This document shows, in pieces, positions 10,070-19,138 of a stretch of DNA of 64,000 nucleotides. This DNA is from Streptomyces iranensis. GTDB taxonomy: Bacteria; Actinomycetota; Actinomycetes; Streptomycetales; Streptomycetaceae. The stretch is from NCBI RefSeq assembly GCF_017874715.1, contig NZ_JAGGLR010000001.1, positions 62,001 to 126,000 on the forward strand, written 5' to 3'. The position numbers and the translations under genes are program-made. The stretch's first letter is position 1. Each line of letters starts with the position of its first letter. The notes below the pieces were generated by a model, which was not told the DNA's origin, did no database searches, and saw nothing but the letters and a program-made list of their open reading frames with translations.

Positions 10070-10321
10070 ATGAGCATCGACTGGGCGGCACTCGGCCAGG
10101 TCTTCGGCATCAGCCTCGCGGTGACGGTCGCCATGGTGGGCGTCTTCACCCTGGGCATCGTCGGCAGCTCCCGTAAGGCGGCACCGGAGCAGGGCGGCAC
10201 GGCCGCCGCCATGCCCGGGGGCGCGGTGGGCGCCTCCCCGCTCGCGCGCACCGGCGCGTACGCCTGCTTCGCGGTGTGCGCCGCGGTCGTGGCGTACGGC
10301 ATCTATCTGATCGTCGCCTGA
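10070..10321 (+). CDS. Small two-helix membrane protein, PiT-associated
   Basis: Protein of 83 residues with two hydrophobic helices (about 8-32 and 61-82) joined by a flexible Gly/Ala-rich loop. The ATG at 10070 has AGGAG upstream and lies 13 bases after the transporter stop, so the two are cotranscribed. No enzymatic motif is present. An accessory or regulatory subunit of the phosphate transporter is an inference from position only. The homologous small gene is conserved after pitH2 in other streptomycetes, as I recall. Confidence 0.8.
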   Translation: MSIDWAALGQVFGISLAVTVAMVGVFTLGIVGSSRKAAPEQGGTAAAMPGGAVGASPLARTGAYACFAVCAAVVAYGIYLIVA

Positions 10322-10374
10322 GGACCCCGCTTCCCCTCGTCGTATAAGGGCCCCGCTTCCCCGAACGACCCACC

Positions 10375-10419
10375 GGCCGCCGGATGGTGGCGCTGACCAG
10401 CGCCGACCGTCCGGCGGCC
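10375..10419 (+). terminator. Strong hairpin terminator after the pitH2 unit
   Basis: An outer 14-base stem with one mismatch (GGCCGCCGGATGGT / ACCGTCCGGCGGCC) stacks, past one bulged G, on an inner six-base stem GGCGCT-GACC-AGCGCC. It lies 54 bases beyond the small membrane protein gene and before the B12 riboswitch, so it separates the two transcription units. Confidence 0.75.
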
Positions 10420-10494
10420 GTCCTGTGAGGGGCGGTTGTCTGTGGGGCTCGGCACACTCGGGCGACATGGGCCATATGCGAGTTGACGGCCATT

Positions 10495-10712
10495 CGCGGC
10501 CCATGGTGGACTTCCCGAGCCAAACGGCGGCAGGAGAGGAAGCCGGTGAGAATCCGGCGCGGTCCCGCCACTGTCACCGGGGAGCACCCTCCCATCGCCT
10601 GTATGGGGTCACGGCTCGTCCGTACGGTTCGTCGCGTACGCGGGGCTGGAAGACCGGGAGGGCCGCGGATCCGGGAGCCAGGAGACTCTCACCGCCGGTC
10701 ACGTCGAACCAG
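10495..10712 (+). ncRNA. Cobalamin (B12) riboswitch
   Basis: The conserved core is nearly perfect: AAGCCGGTGAGAATCCGGCG (10540-10559), then GGTCCCGCCACTGT containing the GCCACTG element (10561-10574). The 3' B12-box-like segment is GGGAGCCAGGAGACTCTCACC (split at about 10673-10693), followed by the closing strand. In cobalamin riboswitches adenosylcobalamin binding represses the downstream genes. The cbiB-cobC operon lies directly downstream, so the operon is predicted to shut down when B12 is plentiful. The exact 5' boundary is uncertain by about 20 bases. Confidence 0.92.
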
Positions 10713-10742
10713 GGCGCGGACCCTGAGTGAGGACATACCGCC

Positions 10743-10850
10743 ATGCCCGGCATCGCCACGCCGCCAGCCCTCCCTGTCCCATTCGGCTCTTCCGGCCCCT
10801 CTGGCCCATCTGGTTCCGTATCGCCGCGCCGAGGCGTGACGGCGGCCTGA
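10743..10850 (+). CDS. Possible 35-codon leader ORF between riboswitch and cbiB
   Basis: An ATG at 10743 follows a purine-rich GAGTGAGGAC about ten bases upstream. The frame runs 35 codons, is rich in Pro/Ser/Gly, and ends in TGA three bases before the cbiB ATG at 10854. cbiB itself has no good ribosome-binding site, so ribosomes terminating here could re-initiate on cbiB. That would let the riboswitch act by hiding the leader's start region. The peptide sequence resembles nothing I know; it may be only a translated spacer. Confidence 0.35.
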   Translation: MPGIATPPALPVPFGSSGPSGPSGSVSPRRGVTAA

Positions 10851-10853
10851 CGG

Positions 10854-11837
10854 ATGCGTGCCGACCACGCCTCGTTCGCGTGCGGCGCGGCCCTCGGCTT
10901 CCTCGGCGACCTCGCAACGGGTGATCCGCGCCGGGGCCATCCGGTGGCCGCGTTCGGGCGCGCCGCCGCGGCCGCCGAGCGCCGGCTGTGGCGCGACCAC
11001 CGGGGTTACGGGGCCCTGCACGCCGCGTTGTGCGCGGGCGGCGCGGCCGCCGGTGCCGCGCTGCTGACCCGCGCCGTACGGGGCCTTGACGGCCGCCGTG
11101 GCGCGGAGGTCGCGCTGACCGCCGCCGCCACCTGGGCCGTGCTGGGCGGCACGAGCCTGGGCCGTGAGGCACGCGCCGTCGGCGGGGCGCTGGCCGCCGG
11201 GGACCTCGAGGTCGCCCGGGAGCGGCTGCCGCATCTGTGCGGCCGCGATCCGCAGGCGCTGGACGGGCCGCAGATCGCCCGCGCGGTCGTCGAATCGGTC
11301 GCCGAGAACACCTCCGACGCGGTCGTGGGCGCGCTGGTGTGGGGCGCCGTGGGCGGGGTGCCGGGACTCATAGGGTTCCGCGCCGTCAACACCCTGGACG
11401 CCATGGTGGGCCACAAGTCGCCGCGCTACCGGCGGTTCGGCTGGGCGGCGGCCCGGCTGGACGATGTGGCCGGCTGGCCCGGTGCACGCCTTACGGCGGC
11501 CCTGGCGACCCTCTCCGGCCCCGATCCGCGCGGCGCGTGGCGCGCCTGGCGGCGCGACGGCCGGCGCCATCCGAGCCCCAACGCGGGCCCCGTGGAGGCG
11601 TCCTTCGCGGGTGCGCTCGGCGTCCGGCTGGGCGGCACCCTCGCGTACGGCGGCCGGGCCGAGCACCGGCCGGTGCTCAACTCCGGCGGGCGGCCGGTGG
11701 AGTCCGCCGACATCGAGCGGGCGATACGGCTGTCACGGCGCGTCGGCGTGCTGGCGCTCGGAGTGTCCGTGGCGGCCCGGCCGGTCCTGAGGGCGCTGAC
11801 GGGGCGGCCCCGGGCCTTGGGAAGGGGCGGCGGATGA
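10854..11837 (+). CDS. cbiB: Adenosylcobinamide-phosphate synthase CbiB/CobD
   Basis: Polytopic membrane protein of 327 residues. It attaches aminopropanol or its phosphate to adenosylcobyric acid. Family motifs are visible: [20 protein letters not shown] at the N-terminus, the middle [25 protein letters not shown], and [22 protein letters not shown]. It is the first enzyme gene after the riboswitch. The start at 10854 lacks a clear Shine-Dalgarno sequence, which points to coupling with the leader ORF. The stop overlaps the cobQ start (ATGA). S. coelicolor calls this gene cobD. Confidence 0.93.
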   Translation: MRADHASFACGAALGFLGDLATGDPRRGHPVAAFGRAAAAAERRLWRDHRGYGALHAALCAGGAAAGAALLTRAVRGLDGRRGAEVALTAAATWAVLGGTSLGREARAVGGALAAGDLEVARERLPHLCGRDPQALDGPQIARAVVESVAENTSDAVVGALVWGAVGGVPGLIGFRAVNTLDAMVGHKSPRYRRFGWAAARLDDVAGWPGARLTAALATLSGPDPRGAWRAWRRDGRRHPSPNAGPVEASFAGALGVRLGGTLAYGGRAEHRPVLNSGGRPVESADIERAIRLSRRVGVLALGVSVAARPVLRALTGRPRALGRGGG

Positions 11838-13438
11838 GCGGGATACGCGGTAAGGGCGGCACGGACGGTTCCGGGGCGCGCGGCGGAGGGCTGCTCGTCG
11901 CGGGCACGACCTCCGACGCGGGCAAGAGCGTGGTGACGGCCGGGATCTGCCGGTGGCTCGCCCGTAAGGGCGTCAGCGTGGCGCCCTTCAAGGCACAGAA
12001 CATGTCGCTCAACTCCTTCGTCACCCGGGAGGGGGCGGAGATCGGGCGGGCCCAGGCCATGCAGGCCGCCGCCGCGCGCGTCGAGCCGAGCGCGCTGATG
12101 AACCCGGTCCTGCTGAAGCCGGGCAGCGACCGCAGCAGCCAAGTGGTGCTGCTGGGCAAGCCGGTGGGCGAGCTGAGCGCGCGCGGGTACTTCGGCGGAC
12201 CCGGAGCCCCCTCGCCCGGCGAGCGGCTCTCTGCGGGGCGTGAGGCGCTGCTGGGGACCGTCACGGAGTGCCTGGAGGAGCTGCGGAGCGCCCATGACGC
12301 GGTGATCTGCGAGGGCGCGGGCAGCCCGGCCGAGATCAATCTGCGCCGCACCGACATCGTCAACATGGGGCTGGCGCGCGCCGCCGGGCTTCCCGTCGTG
12401 GTGGTCGGGGACATCGACCGCGGTGGCGTCTTCGCCTCCTTCTTCGGCACGACCGCGCTGCTGTCGGCGGCGGACCAACGGCATGTGGCCGCCTATTTGG
12501 TGAACAAGTTCCGCGGCGATGTGAGCCTCCTGGAGCCCGGTCTCGAGATGCTGCGCGACCTCACCGGGCGCCCGACCGTCGGGGTGCTCCCCTTCGCCCA
12601 CGGGCTGGGGATCGACGAGGAGGACGGGCTGCGGGTGTCGCTGCGCGGCACGGTGCGGGAGAGCGTCGTGGCACCCCCTTACGGCGCGGACGTCCTGCGG
12701 ATCGCGGTGGCCGCCGTGCCGCTGATGTCCAACTTCACGGACGTGGACGCGCTGGCGGCCGAACCGGGCGTGATCGTGCGGTTCGTGGACCGGCCCGAGG
12801 AGCTGGCCGACGCCGACCTGGTGGTGCTGCCGGGCACCCGGGGCACCGTGCGGGCACTGGAGTGGCTGCGTGAGCGCGGGCTGGCCGACGCGATCGCCCG
12901 GCGGGCCGCCGAGGGCCGTCCGGTGCTGGGCGTCTGCGGCGGCTTCCAGACGCTCGGGGAGCGCATAGAGGACGAGGTCGAGTCGAAGGCCGGGACGGTC
13001 GCCGGGCTCGGGCTGCTGCCGGTACGGGTGCGGTTCGCGGCCGAGAAGACCCTGGCCCGGCCGGTGGGCGAGGCGCTCGGCGAGCGGGTGGAGGGCTACG
13101 AGATCCACCACGGGGTCGCCGAGCTGCTGGACGGGGCCGAGGAGCCCTTCCTGGACGGCTGCCGGGTGGGCTCGGTGTGGGGCACGCACTGGCACGGCTC
13201 GCTGGAGAGCGACGGCTTCCGGCGGGCGTTTCTGCGGCGGGTGGCCACCGCGGCGGGCCGGGCGTTCGTCCCCGCGCCGGACACCCGCTTCGGCGAGCTG
13301 CGCGAGGAACAGCTCGACCGCCTCGGCGATCTGATCGAGGAGCACGCCGACACGGACGCGCTGCTGCGGCTCATCGAGGAGGGCGTCCCGGAGGGCCTGC
13401 CGTTCGTCCCTCCGGGGGCGCCAGGGGGGACGACATGA
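11834..13438 (+). CDS. cobQ: Cobyric acid synthase CobQ (glutamine-hydrolysing)
   Basis: Protein of 534 residues that amidates four carboxyl groups of adenosylcobyrinic a,c-diamide. The N-terminal synthetase domain has the ATP site GTTSDAGKS followed by [11 protein letters not shown], a CobQ hallmark. The C-terminal class I glutamine amidotransferase domain has the nucleophile in [11 protein letters not shown] and the histidine in GTHWHGSLE. The ATG at 11834 overlaps the cbiB stop by four bases. The stop overlaps a 21-codon ORF that links it to the chelatase gene. Confidence 0.95.
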   Translation: MSGIRGKGGTDGSGARGGGLLVAGTTSDAGKSVVTAGICRWLARKGVSVAPFKAQNMSLNSFVTREGAEIGRAQAMQAAAARVEPSALMNPVLLKPGSDRSSQVVLLGKPVGELSARGYFGGPGAPSPGERLSAGREALLGTVTECLEELRSAHDAVICEGAGSPAEINLRRTDIVNMGLARAAGLPVVVVGDIDRGGVFASFFGTTALLSAADQRHVAAYLVNKFRGDVSLLEPGLEMLRDLTGRPTVGVLPFAHGLGIDEEDGLRVSLRGTVRESVVAPPYGADVLRIAVAAVPLMSNFTDVDALAAEPGVIVRFVDRPEELADADLVVLPGTRGTVRALEWLRERGLADAIARRAAEGRPVLGVCGGFQTLGERIEDEVESKAGTVAGLGLLPVRVRFAAEKTLARPVGEALGERVEGYEIHHGVAELLDGAEEPFLDGCRVGSVWGTHWHGSLESDGFRRAFLRRVATAAGRAFVPAPDTRFGELREEQLDRLGDLIEEHADTDALLRLIEEGVPEGLPFVPPGAPGGTT

Positions 13439-13500
13439 CGAACCCCCGCCCCCACACCGGACCGCTGTGCCCACGCACCCCAGGAGGTATCGCCGCGTGA
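13435..13500 (+). CDS. 21-codon linking ORF between cobQ and the chelatase gene (possible cobN scar)
   Basis: The ATG (13435) overlaps the cobQ stop as ATGA, and the TGA (13498-13500) overlaps the next start as GTGA. The frame therefore exactly bridges the two genes and contains the AGGAGG ribosome-binding site of the chelatase gene. It encodes 21 residues starting MTNPRPHTG. It could serve translational coupling, or be what remains after an in-frame deletion of a larger gene. In S. coelicolor I recall cobN at this position (SCO1849). The peptide itself has no recognisable function. Confidence 0.45.
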   Translation: MTNPRPHTGPLCPRTPGGIAA

Positions 13501-15629
13501 CCACCACCTACCCCTTCAGCGCGATCGTCGGCATGGACGGCCTGCGGCTCGCCCTGCTCCTCAACGCCGTCTCCCCCGCCGTGGGCGGCGTCCTGGTGCG
13601 CGGCGAGAAGGGCACGGCCAAGAGCACCGCCGTAAGAGCGATCGCCTCGCTGCTGCCCGAGGTGGACGTGGTGGCCGGGTGCCGGTTCTCCTGCGATCCG
13701 GCCGCGCCCGACCCGTCCTGCCCGGACGGGCCCCATGAGCCGGGCACGGGCGAGGCGCGCCCCGCGCGGATGGTCGAACTGCCCGTGGGCGCCTCCGAGG
13801 ACCGGCTGGTGGGCGCGCTCGACATCGAGCGGGCGCTGTCGGACGGCGTGAAGGCGTTCGAGCCCGGACTGCTCGCGGACGCCCACCGCGGGGTGCTCTA
13901 CGTCGACGAGGTCAATCTGCTGCACGACCATCTGATCGACCTGCTGCTCGACGCGGCCGCCATGGGCGCCTCCTACGTGGAACGCGAGGGGGTGTCCGTA
14001 CGGCACGCGGCGCGTTTCCTCCTGGTGGGCACCATGAACCCCGAAGAGGGCGAGCTGCGGCCGCAGTTGCTGGACCGCTTCGGTCTCACGGTGGAGGTCG
14101 CGGCGTCCCGGGACACCGAGGAGCGGGTCGAGGTGGTTCGGCGGCGGCTGGCGTACGACGAGGACCCCGAGGGGTTCGCGGCGCGCTGGGCCGCGGACGA
14201 GGAGGCCCTGCGGGAACGCATCGCGGCGGCCCGCGCCCTGCTGTCGCGGGTGGCTCTCGGCGACCGCGCGCTGCGGCAGATCGCGGCGGTGTGCGCCGGG
14301 TTCGAGGTGGACGGGATGCGCGCGGACATCGTGACGGCCCGTACGGCGACCGCACTGGCCGCCTGGGCGGGGCGCACCGACGTCCGGACCGAGGACGTAC
14401 GGGGGGCTGCGCTGCTGTCGCTCCCCCACCGCCGGCGGCGGGCGCCGTTCGACGCACCGGGGCTCGACGAGGACAAACTCGACGAGATCCTGCGGCAGTT
14501 CGAGGAGGACGAGCCGGATCCGGACCCGGGCCCCGAGGACGGGCCGGGCGGCTCCGGGCCGGATGACCCGGGCGGTCCCGAGGGCGGACCGCAGGAGGGC
14601 GCGGGTGACGGGGGGCGCGAGCAGGCGCCGCCCGCCGAACCCGAGCCGTCCGTACCCGACCAGCGCACGGGTGAGCACGAGACGGCCGACCGCGAAACCG
14701 ACTCCGCCCCGGCCGACCACGACGGTGGGGCGGACGAAGCGGACGGCGGTGCGGGCGGGGCCGTCGGTGAGCGGGCGGCCGTGGGCGCCGCCGAACCGTT
14801 CCGGACCCGGCGGCTCGACGTCCCCGGCCTGGGCGAGGGCGCGGCAGGGCGTCGCTCGCGCGCCCGCAGCGCGCACGGCCGCACCACCGGCGCGCGCCGC
14901 CCGCGGGGGACACTCTCCGCGCTGCATCTGTCGGCGACCGTCCGGGCGGCCGCCCCGCACCAGCTGGCGCGCGGTCGGCGCGGGCCCGGACTGCTGGTGC
15001 GCCGGGACGATCTGCGCGAGGCGGTGCGCGAGGGCCGGGAGGGCAACCTCGTGCTGTTCGTCGTGGACGCGTCGGGCTCGATGGCCGCGCGGAAGCGGAT
15101 GGGCGCGATCAAGGGCGCGGTGCTGTCGCTGCTGCTGGACGCCTACCAGCGGCGGGACAAGGTCGGGCTGATCACCTTCCGGGGCGCGGACGCCGAGCTG
15201 GCGCTGCCGCCCACCTCGTCGGTGGACACGGCCGCCGCACGGCTGGAGCGGCTGCCGACGGGCGGCCGTACGCCGCTGGCGGCCGGGCTGTTGAAGGCCC
15301 GGGAGGTGCTGCGGGTGGAGCGGCTGCGGGATCCCGCACGCCGTCCGCTGCTGGTCGTGGTGACCGACGGGCGGGCCACGGAGGCGCGGCGGTCCGGCGG
15401 GCCCACGCCGGTCGAGCGGGCCGGGCGCGCGGCGCGGATGCTCGCGGGCGACGGGGTCGCCTCGGTGGTCGTGGACTGCGAGTCGGGGCCGGTGCGGCTG
15501 GGGCTCGCGGGCGCGCTCGCCCGCGAACTGCGGGGCACACCGGTGACACTCGACGAGCTGCGCGCGGACAGCGTGACCGCGCTGGTGCGCGATGTACGAA
15601 CCGTTTCGAACCCTCGGAGGGCCGCCTGA
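13497..15629 (+). CDS. Chelatase subunit, ChlI-ChlD fusion (putative cobaltochelatase AAA+/VWA subunit)
   Basis: Protein of 710 residues: AAA+ ATPase domain (Walker [10 protein letters not shown] at 36-44; Walker [11 protein letters not shown]), an acidic Pro/Gly/Asp-rich linker (about 330-460), and a C-terminal von Willebrand A domain with the MIDAS motif DASGSM (about 522-527). It has the architecture of magnesium-chelatase I and D subunits joined. In actinobacterial cobalamin operons this protein is thought to partner the large CobN subunit to insert cobalt. No cobN is in this window. The GTG at 13497 has AGGAGG eight bases upstream. Confidence 0.9.
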   Translation: MTTTYPFSAIVGMDGLRLALLLNAVSPAVGGVLVRGEKGTAKSTAVRAIASLLPEVDVVAGCRFSCDPAAPDPSCPDGPHEPGTGEARPARMVELPVGASEDRLVGALDIERALSDGVKAFEPGLLADAHRGVLYVDEVNLLHDHLIDLLLDAAAMGASYVEREGVSVRHAARFLLVGTMNPEEGELRPQLLDRFGLTVEVAASRDTEERVEVVRRRLAYDEDPEGFAARWAADEEALRERIAAARALLSRVALGDRALRQIAAVCAGFEVDGMRADIVTARTATALAAWAGRTDVRTEDVRGAALLSLPHRRRRAPFDAPGLDEDKLDEILRQFEEDEPDPDPGPEDGPGGSGPDDPGGPEGGPQEGAGDGGREQAPPAEPEPSVPDQRTGEHETADRETDSAPADHDGGADEADGGAGGAVGERAAVGAAEPFRTRRLDVPGLGEGAAGRRSRARSAHGRTTGARRPRGTLSALHLSATVRAAAPHQLARGRRGPGLLVRRDDLREAVREGREGNLVLFVVDASGSMAARKRMGAIKGAVLSLLLDAYQRRDKVGLITFRGADAELALPPTSSVDTAAARLERLPTGGRTPLAAGLLKAREVLRVERLRDPARRPLLVVVTDGRATEARRSGGPTPVERAGRAARMLAGDGVASVVVDCESGPVRLGLAGALARELRGTPVTLDELRADSVTALVRDVRTVSNPRRAA

Positions 15630-16225
15630 TGCCGCAAGGACAACCGACCGTCGTGCCGGACGACGGGCTGACCACCCGCCAGCGCCGAAACCGTCCGCTG
15701 GTGTTCGTCCACACCGGTCAGGGCAAGGGCAAGTCGACCGCGGCGTTCGGGCTGGCGCTGCGGGCATGGAACCAGAACTGGCCGGTCGGTGTATTCCAAT
15801 TTGTAAAGTCCGCGAAATGGCGGGTCGGTGAGGAGCGTGCGCTGCGCGTCCTCGGCGACTCGGGCGAAGGGGGGACCGTCGCATGGCACAAGATGGGCGA
15901 GGGCTGGTCGTGGGTCCAGCGCGACATGGCTTCCAGCGAGGAGGCCGCACGCGAGGGCTGGGAGCAGGTCAAGCGCGATCTCGCGGCGGAGACATACCGG
16001 CTCTATGTGCTGGACGAGTTCGCGTATCCGATGCACTGGGGCTGGGTGGACCCCGACGAAGTGGTGGAGGTGCTGCGGGACCGGCCCGGGACGCAGCACG
16101 TCGTCATCACGGGGCGTAACGCACCGGCGCAGCTGCTGGACTTCGCCGACCTGGTCACCGACATGTCCAAGGTCAAGCATCCGATGGACGCCGGTCAGAA
16201 GGGCCAGCGGGGCATCGAGTGGTGA
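15629..16225 (+). CDS. cobO: Corrinoid adenosyltransferase CobO
   Basis: Protein of 198 residues of the CobA/CobO/BtuR family. It transfers the adenosyl group of ATP to the reduced cobalt of the corrinoid. The P-loop HTGQGKGKSTAAFG follows the basic N-terminal extension, and the family motifs VFQFVKSAKW, LDEFAYPMHWGW and VITGRNAP are intact. The start overlaps the chelatase stop by one base (TGATG), so the genes are translationally coupled. Confidence 0.95.
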   Translation: MPQGQPTVVPDDGLTTRQRRNRPLVFVHTGQGKGKSTAAFGLALRAWNQNWPVGVFQFVKSAKWRVGEERALRVLGDSGEGGTVAWHKMGEGWSWVQRDMASSEEAAREGWEQVKRDLAAETYRLYVLDEFAYPMHWGWVDPDEVVEVLRDRPGTQHVVITGRNAPAQLLDFADLVTDMSKVKHPMDAGQKGQRGIEW

Positions 16226-17670
16226 GTGTCCCGCGCCTGGTGATCGCGGCGCCCGCCTCCGGCAGCGGGAAGACGACGGTCACGGCGGGGCTGATGGCCG
16301 CCTTCGCGGAGCGCGGTCTGGATGTGTCCCCGCACAAGGTCGGCCCGGACTACATCGACCCTGGCTATCACGCGCTCGCGATCTCCTCGGCCGCCTCTTC
16401 GGGCGCCTCGGGGGCCGGCCGGTCACGGGTGGGGAACACGCGCCTGGGCCGGAATCTGGACGCCTATCTGTGCGGTCCGGACCGGATCGCGCCGCTGTTC
16501 CTGCATGGGGCGGCGGGCTGCGATCTGGCCCTGGTCGAGGGGGTGATGGGCCTGTTCGACGGGGCGGCCGGGCAAGGCGAGCTGGCCTCGACGGCGCATG
16601 TAGCCAAGCTGCTGCGGGCACCGGTGGTGCTGGTGGTGGACGCGTCGTCGCAGTCGCGGTCGGTGGCAGCGCTGGTGCATGGCTTTGCCTCCTGGGACCC
16701 CGAGGTGCGGGTCGCGGGAGTGATCCTCAACAAGGTCGCCTCGGACCGTCACGAGGCGATGCTGCGCGAGGCGCTGGAGGGGTGCGGGGTGCCGGTGTTC
16801 GGCGCGCTGCGCCGGACGCGGGCGGTGCGGGCCCCGAGCCGCCATCTGGGTCTGGTGCCGGTGGCCGAGCGCCATGCGGAGGCGGTCGACTCGGCGGCCG
16901 CGCTGGCCGCCCGGGTGCGGGAGGGCTGCGATCTCGACGGGCTGCTGGCGCTGGCGCGCAGCGCACCGCCGCTGTCCGGGCGGGCCTGGGATCCGGAGGA
17001 GGAGATACACCGGGCGCTGGACGCGGTCCCCGGTGCCGGGGCCCGGGGCGGCCGGGCGGCGCGGCCGGTGGTCGCCGTGGCGGGCGGGGCGGCGTTCACC
17101 TTCTCGTACGCGGAGCACGCCGAGCTGCTCACGGCCGCCGGGGCGCGGGTCGTCCCCTTCGACCCGCTGCGGGACGAGCGCCTCCCCGAGGGCACCGGCG
17201 GTCTGGTGATCGGCGGTGGCTTCCCGGAGGTCTACGCCCCCGAGCTGTCCGCGAACGAACCGCTGCGCACCGCCGTCGCCGGGCTCGCCGCGTCCGGCGC
17301 GCCCATCGCCGCCGAATGTGCCGGACTGCTGTATCTGGCGCATTCGCTGGACGGGGAGCCGATGTGCGGGGTGCTGGCCGCGAAGGCACGGATGTCGGAA
17401 CGTCTGACGCTGGGCTACCGTGAGGCCGTGGCCGTCTCCGACACCTCACTCGCCGCCGCGGGGACACGGGTGCGCGGCCATGAGTTCCACCGCACCACCA
17501 TCGTGCCCGGAGCGGGGCCGGAGCCCGCCTGGGGGCTCGTCCACCCGGAGCGTCGTACCGAAGGGTTCGCACAGGGAGATGTGCATGCCTCCTATCTGCA
17601 TGTGCACTGGGCCTCGGTCCCAGGGGCGGCGGCCCGGTTCGTCGACAGATGCGCGCCCCCTGCCGGTTGA
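16222..17670 (+). CDS. cobB: Cobyrinate a,c-diamide synthase CobB
   Basis: Protein of 482 residues that amidates the a and c side chains of (hydrogeno)cobyrinic acid. The N-terminal ATP-binding motif is APASGSGKTTV, with KVGPDYIDPGYH just after it. The C-terminal glutamine amidotransferase half has the nucleophile in ECAGLLYL and the motif GHEFHRTT. The GTG at 16222 overlaps the cobO stop as GTGA; another GTG one codon earlier is possible. Compared with typical homologues there is a small Ser/Ala/Gly-rich insertion (about residues 57-72). Confidence 0.94.
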   Translation: MSVPRLVIAAPASGSGKTTVTAGLMAAFAERGLDVSPHKVGPDYIDPGYHALAISSAASSGASGAGRSRVGNTRLGRNLDAYLCGPDRIAPLFLHGAAGCDLALVEGVMGLFDGAAGQGELASTAHVAKLLRAPVVLVVDASSQSRSVAALVHGFASWDPEVRVAGVILNKVASDRHEAMLREALEGCGVPVFGALRRTRAVRAPSRHLGLVPVAERHAEAVDSAAALAARVREGCDLDGLLALARSAPPLSGRAWDPEEEIHRALDAVPGAGARGGRAARPVVAVAGGAAFTFSYAEHAELLTAAGARVVPFDPLRDERLPEGTGGLVIGGGFPEVYAPELSANEPLRTAVAGLAASGAPIAAECAGLLYLAHSLDGEPMCGVLAAKARMSERLTLGYREAVAVSDTSLAAAGTRVRGHEFHRTTIVPGAGPEPAWGLVHPERRTEGFAQGDVHASYLHVHWASVPGAAARFVDRCAPPAG

Positions 17671-17689
17671 GCCGAGGCGGTGAGCTGAC

Positions 17690-18190
17690 GTGGAGGTCAT
17701 CGGCCGGGGCACGGCGTCTCCCCCGCCCGCGGCACCGCTTGTCGTCGGGGTCGGGGCCGGCCGGGGCGTATCCGCCGACGAGGTGCTCGGGCTGGTCGAG
17801 GCCACCCTGGCGGAGGCGGGTCTTTCCCCGCGCGGCGTCGCGGAGTTGGCCACGGTCGAGGCCAAGGCCGGGGAGGCCGGGCTGCTGACGGCGGCCGAAC
17901 GGCTGGGGGTGCCGCTGTGCGGATACCCGGCGGAGGCGCTGGCCTCGGTGGAGGTGCCGAACCCGTCCACGGCACCGCTCGCCGCAGTGGGCACGGCCGG
18001 GGTCGCCGAGGCGGCCGCGCTGCTGGCCGCCGGTCCGGGGGGCCAACTGCTCGTCCCCAAGCGGAAGTCCACGCCACCCGGCCGCCCGGGGAAGTCCACC
18101 TGCGCCGTCGCCCGCCGCCCGGCGGCGGTCAAACCCGGGCAGGGCGGGCAGCGAAGACCTGCCGTCGACCGCCCCGACGCAGGTCAGTAA
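17690..18190 (+). CDS. CobE/CbiG C-terminal domain protein (cobalamin biosynthesis)
   Basis: Protein of 166 residues. The core GVGAGRGVSADEVLGLVEATLAEAGL and TVEAKAGEAGLLTAAERLGVPL match the small CobE domain, also found as the C-terminal part of CbiG. Its catalytic role is poorly defined; CbiG as a whole opens the lactone ring in the anaerobic pathway. The last 45 residues are basic and disordered. The GTG at 17690 lies 19 bases after cobB, so it is cotranscribed. Confidence 0.8.
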   Translation: MEVIGRGTASPPPAAPLVVGVGAGRGVSADEVLGLVEATLAEAGLSPRGVAELATVEAKAGEAGLLTAAERLGVPLCGYPAEALASVEVPNPSTAPLAAVGTAGVAEAAALLAAGPGGQLLVPKRKSTPPGRPGKSTCAVARRPAAVKPGQGGQRRPAVDRPDAGQ

Positions 18191-18258
18191 CGTCTCGGGG
18201 CGGAACAGCCCGCCCCCCGCCGACCGTGACACCCGCACCACCTGCACAAGGAGACCTC

Positions 18259-19095
18259 GTGACGACCCCGCCCGCCCTGCTCATCGCAGGCATCGGCACG
18301 CGAGACGAAAGGCATGCCGCCGCCTTCCAGGCATTCGTCAGGGAGTTGGCCGCACGCCACCCGGACCTGCCCGTGGCGGGTGGCCTCACCGGACCGGGCA
18401 GCCACCCGCTGTCCGACGCGGTCACCCGGCTCGTCGGGGAAGGGGTGACCCGCTTCGCGGTCGTCCCGATGACGCTGATCCCGGCGGCTCCCCCGAGAGA
18501 CGGTATCGCCGCCGCGCTGGCCCAGGAGGCGGAGCGGCACGCCGACGCCTCGTTCGCCTCCGCCCGGCCGCTCGGCCCGCACCGCACACTGCTGAGCCTG
18601 CTGGAGCGGCGGCTCGACGAGGCGCTGGGCAATCGGCCCCGGCTGCCCTCGGACCGCGCGGAGACGACCGTGCTGCTGGTGGGCGACGGTTCGCCGCTCC
18701 CCGAGGCCAACGCCGAGGTGCACCGCGCGGCCCGGCTGCTGTGGGAGGGCCGCGGCTTCGCGGGCGTCGAGGTGGCCTTCGCCTCGCTCGCCGCCCCGGA
18801 TGTGGCCTCCGGCCTGGACCGCTGCGCCAAGCTGGGGGCGCGGCGGGTCGTGGTGCTGCCGTACTTCCTGTTCGAGGGCGATGCCCTGGAGCGAGTGCGG
18901 CAGCAGGCAGAGGGCTGGGGGCTCGCCTACCCCGAGGTCGAGGTGGTCTCGGCCGATGTCATCGGCCCGGCGCGGGAGTTGGCCGACCTGGTCATGGATC
19001 GCTACGAGGAGGTGGCCGACACCAGCGAGCGCGCCGGGTTCAGCGCTGAGGCCCACGCCTTCGCGCATCCGGATGCCCACGCCGATGTCCGCTGA
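18259..19095 (+). CDS. CbiX/SirB-like protein lacking the active-site histidines
   Basis: Protein of 278 residues with two CbiX-like halves, plainly homologous to sirohydrochlorin cobalt/ferrochelatases of Streptomyces (LLIAGxGTRD, VLPYFLF, LDLVMDRYEE). Two residues expected to be metal-binding or catalytic histidines are replaced: GHGTRD reads GIGTRD (Ile12), and AGHAKGDI reads AAPPRDGI (Pro78). The C-terminal Cys/His-rich tail of active Streptomyces homologues, as I recall them, is also missing. It may be a non-catalytic corrinoid or metal-handling protein, or a decaying paralogue. The GTG at 18259 has AAGGAG seven bases upstream. Confidence 0.8.
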   Translation: MTTPPALLIAGIGTRDERHAAAFQAFVRELAARHPDLPVAGGLTGPGSHPLSDAVTRLVGEGVTRFAVVPMTLIPAAPPRDGIAAALAQEAERHADASFASARPLGPHRTLLSLLERRLDEALGNRPRLPSDRAETTVLLVGDGSPLPEANAEVHRAARLLWEGRGFAGVEVAFASLAAPDVASGLDRCAKLGARRVVVLPYFLFEGDALERVRQQAEGWGLAYPEVEVVSADVIGPARELADLVMDRYEEVADTSERAGFSAEAHAFAHPDAHADVR

Positions 19096-19138
19096 GCCGT
19101 CGGCGATGTCCGCTGAGCCGTCAGCGATGTCCACTGGC
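19084..19138 (+). repeat. 21-bp tandem repeat carrying successive ATG starts of cobC
   Basis: The unit GATGTCCGCTGAGCCGTCGGC occurs about 2.5 times (the 21st base written separately would be the period). Each copy contains an in-frame ATG. The first copy overlaps the stop of the preceding gene, so the repeat creates a choice of three start codons. Confidence 0.8.

Noticed and set aside
13371..15950. Long minus-strand frame opposite the chelatase gene
   Set aside because: An antisense shadow in high-GC DNA; the plus strand encodes recognisable AAA+ and VWA domains with an ideal ribosome-binding site.
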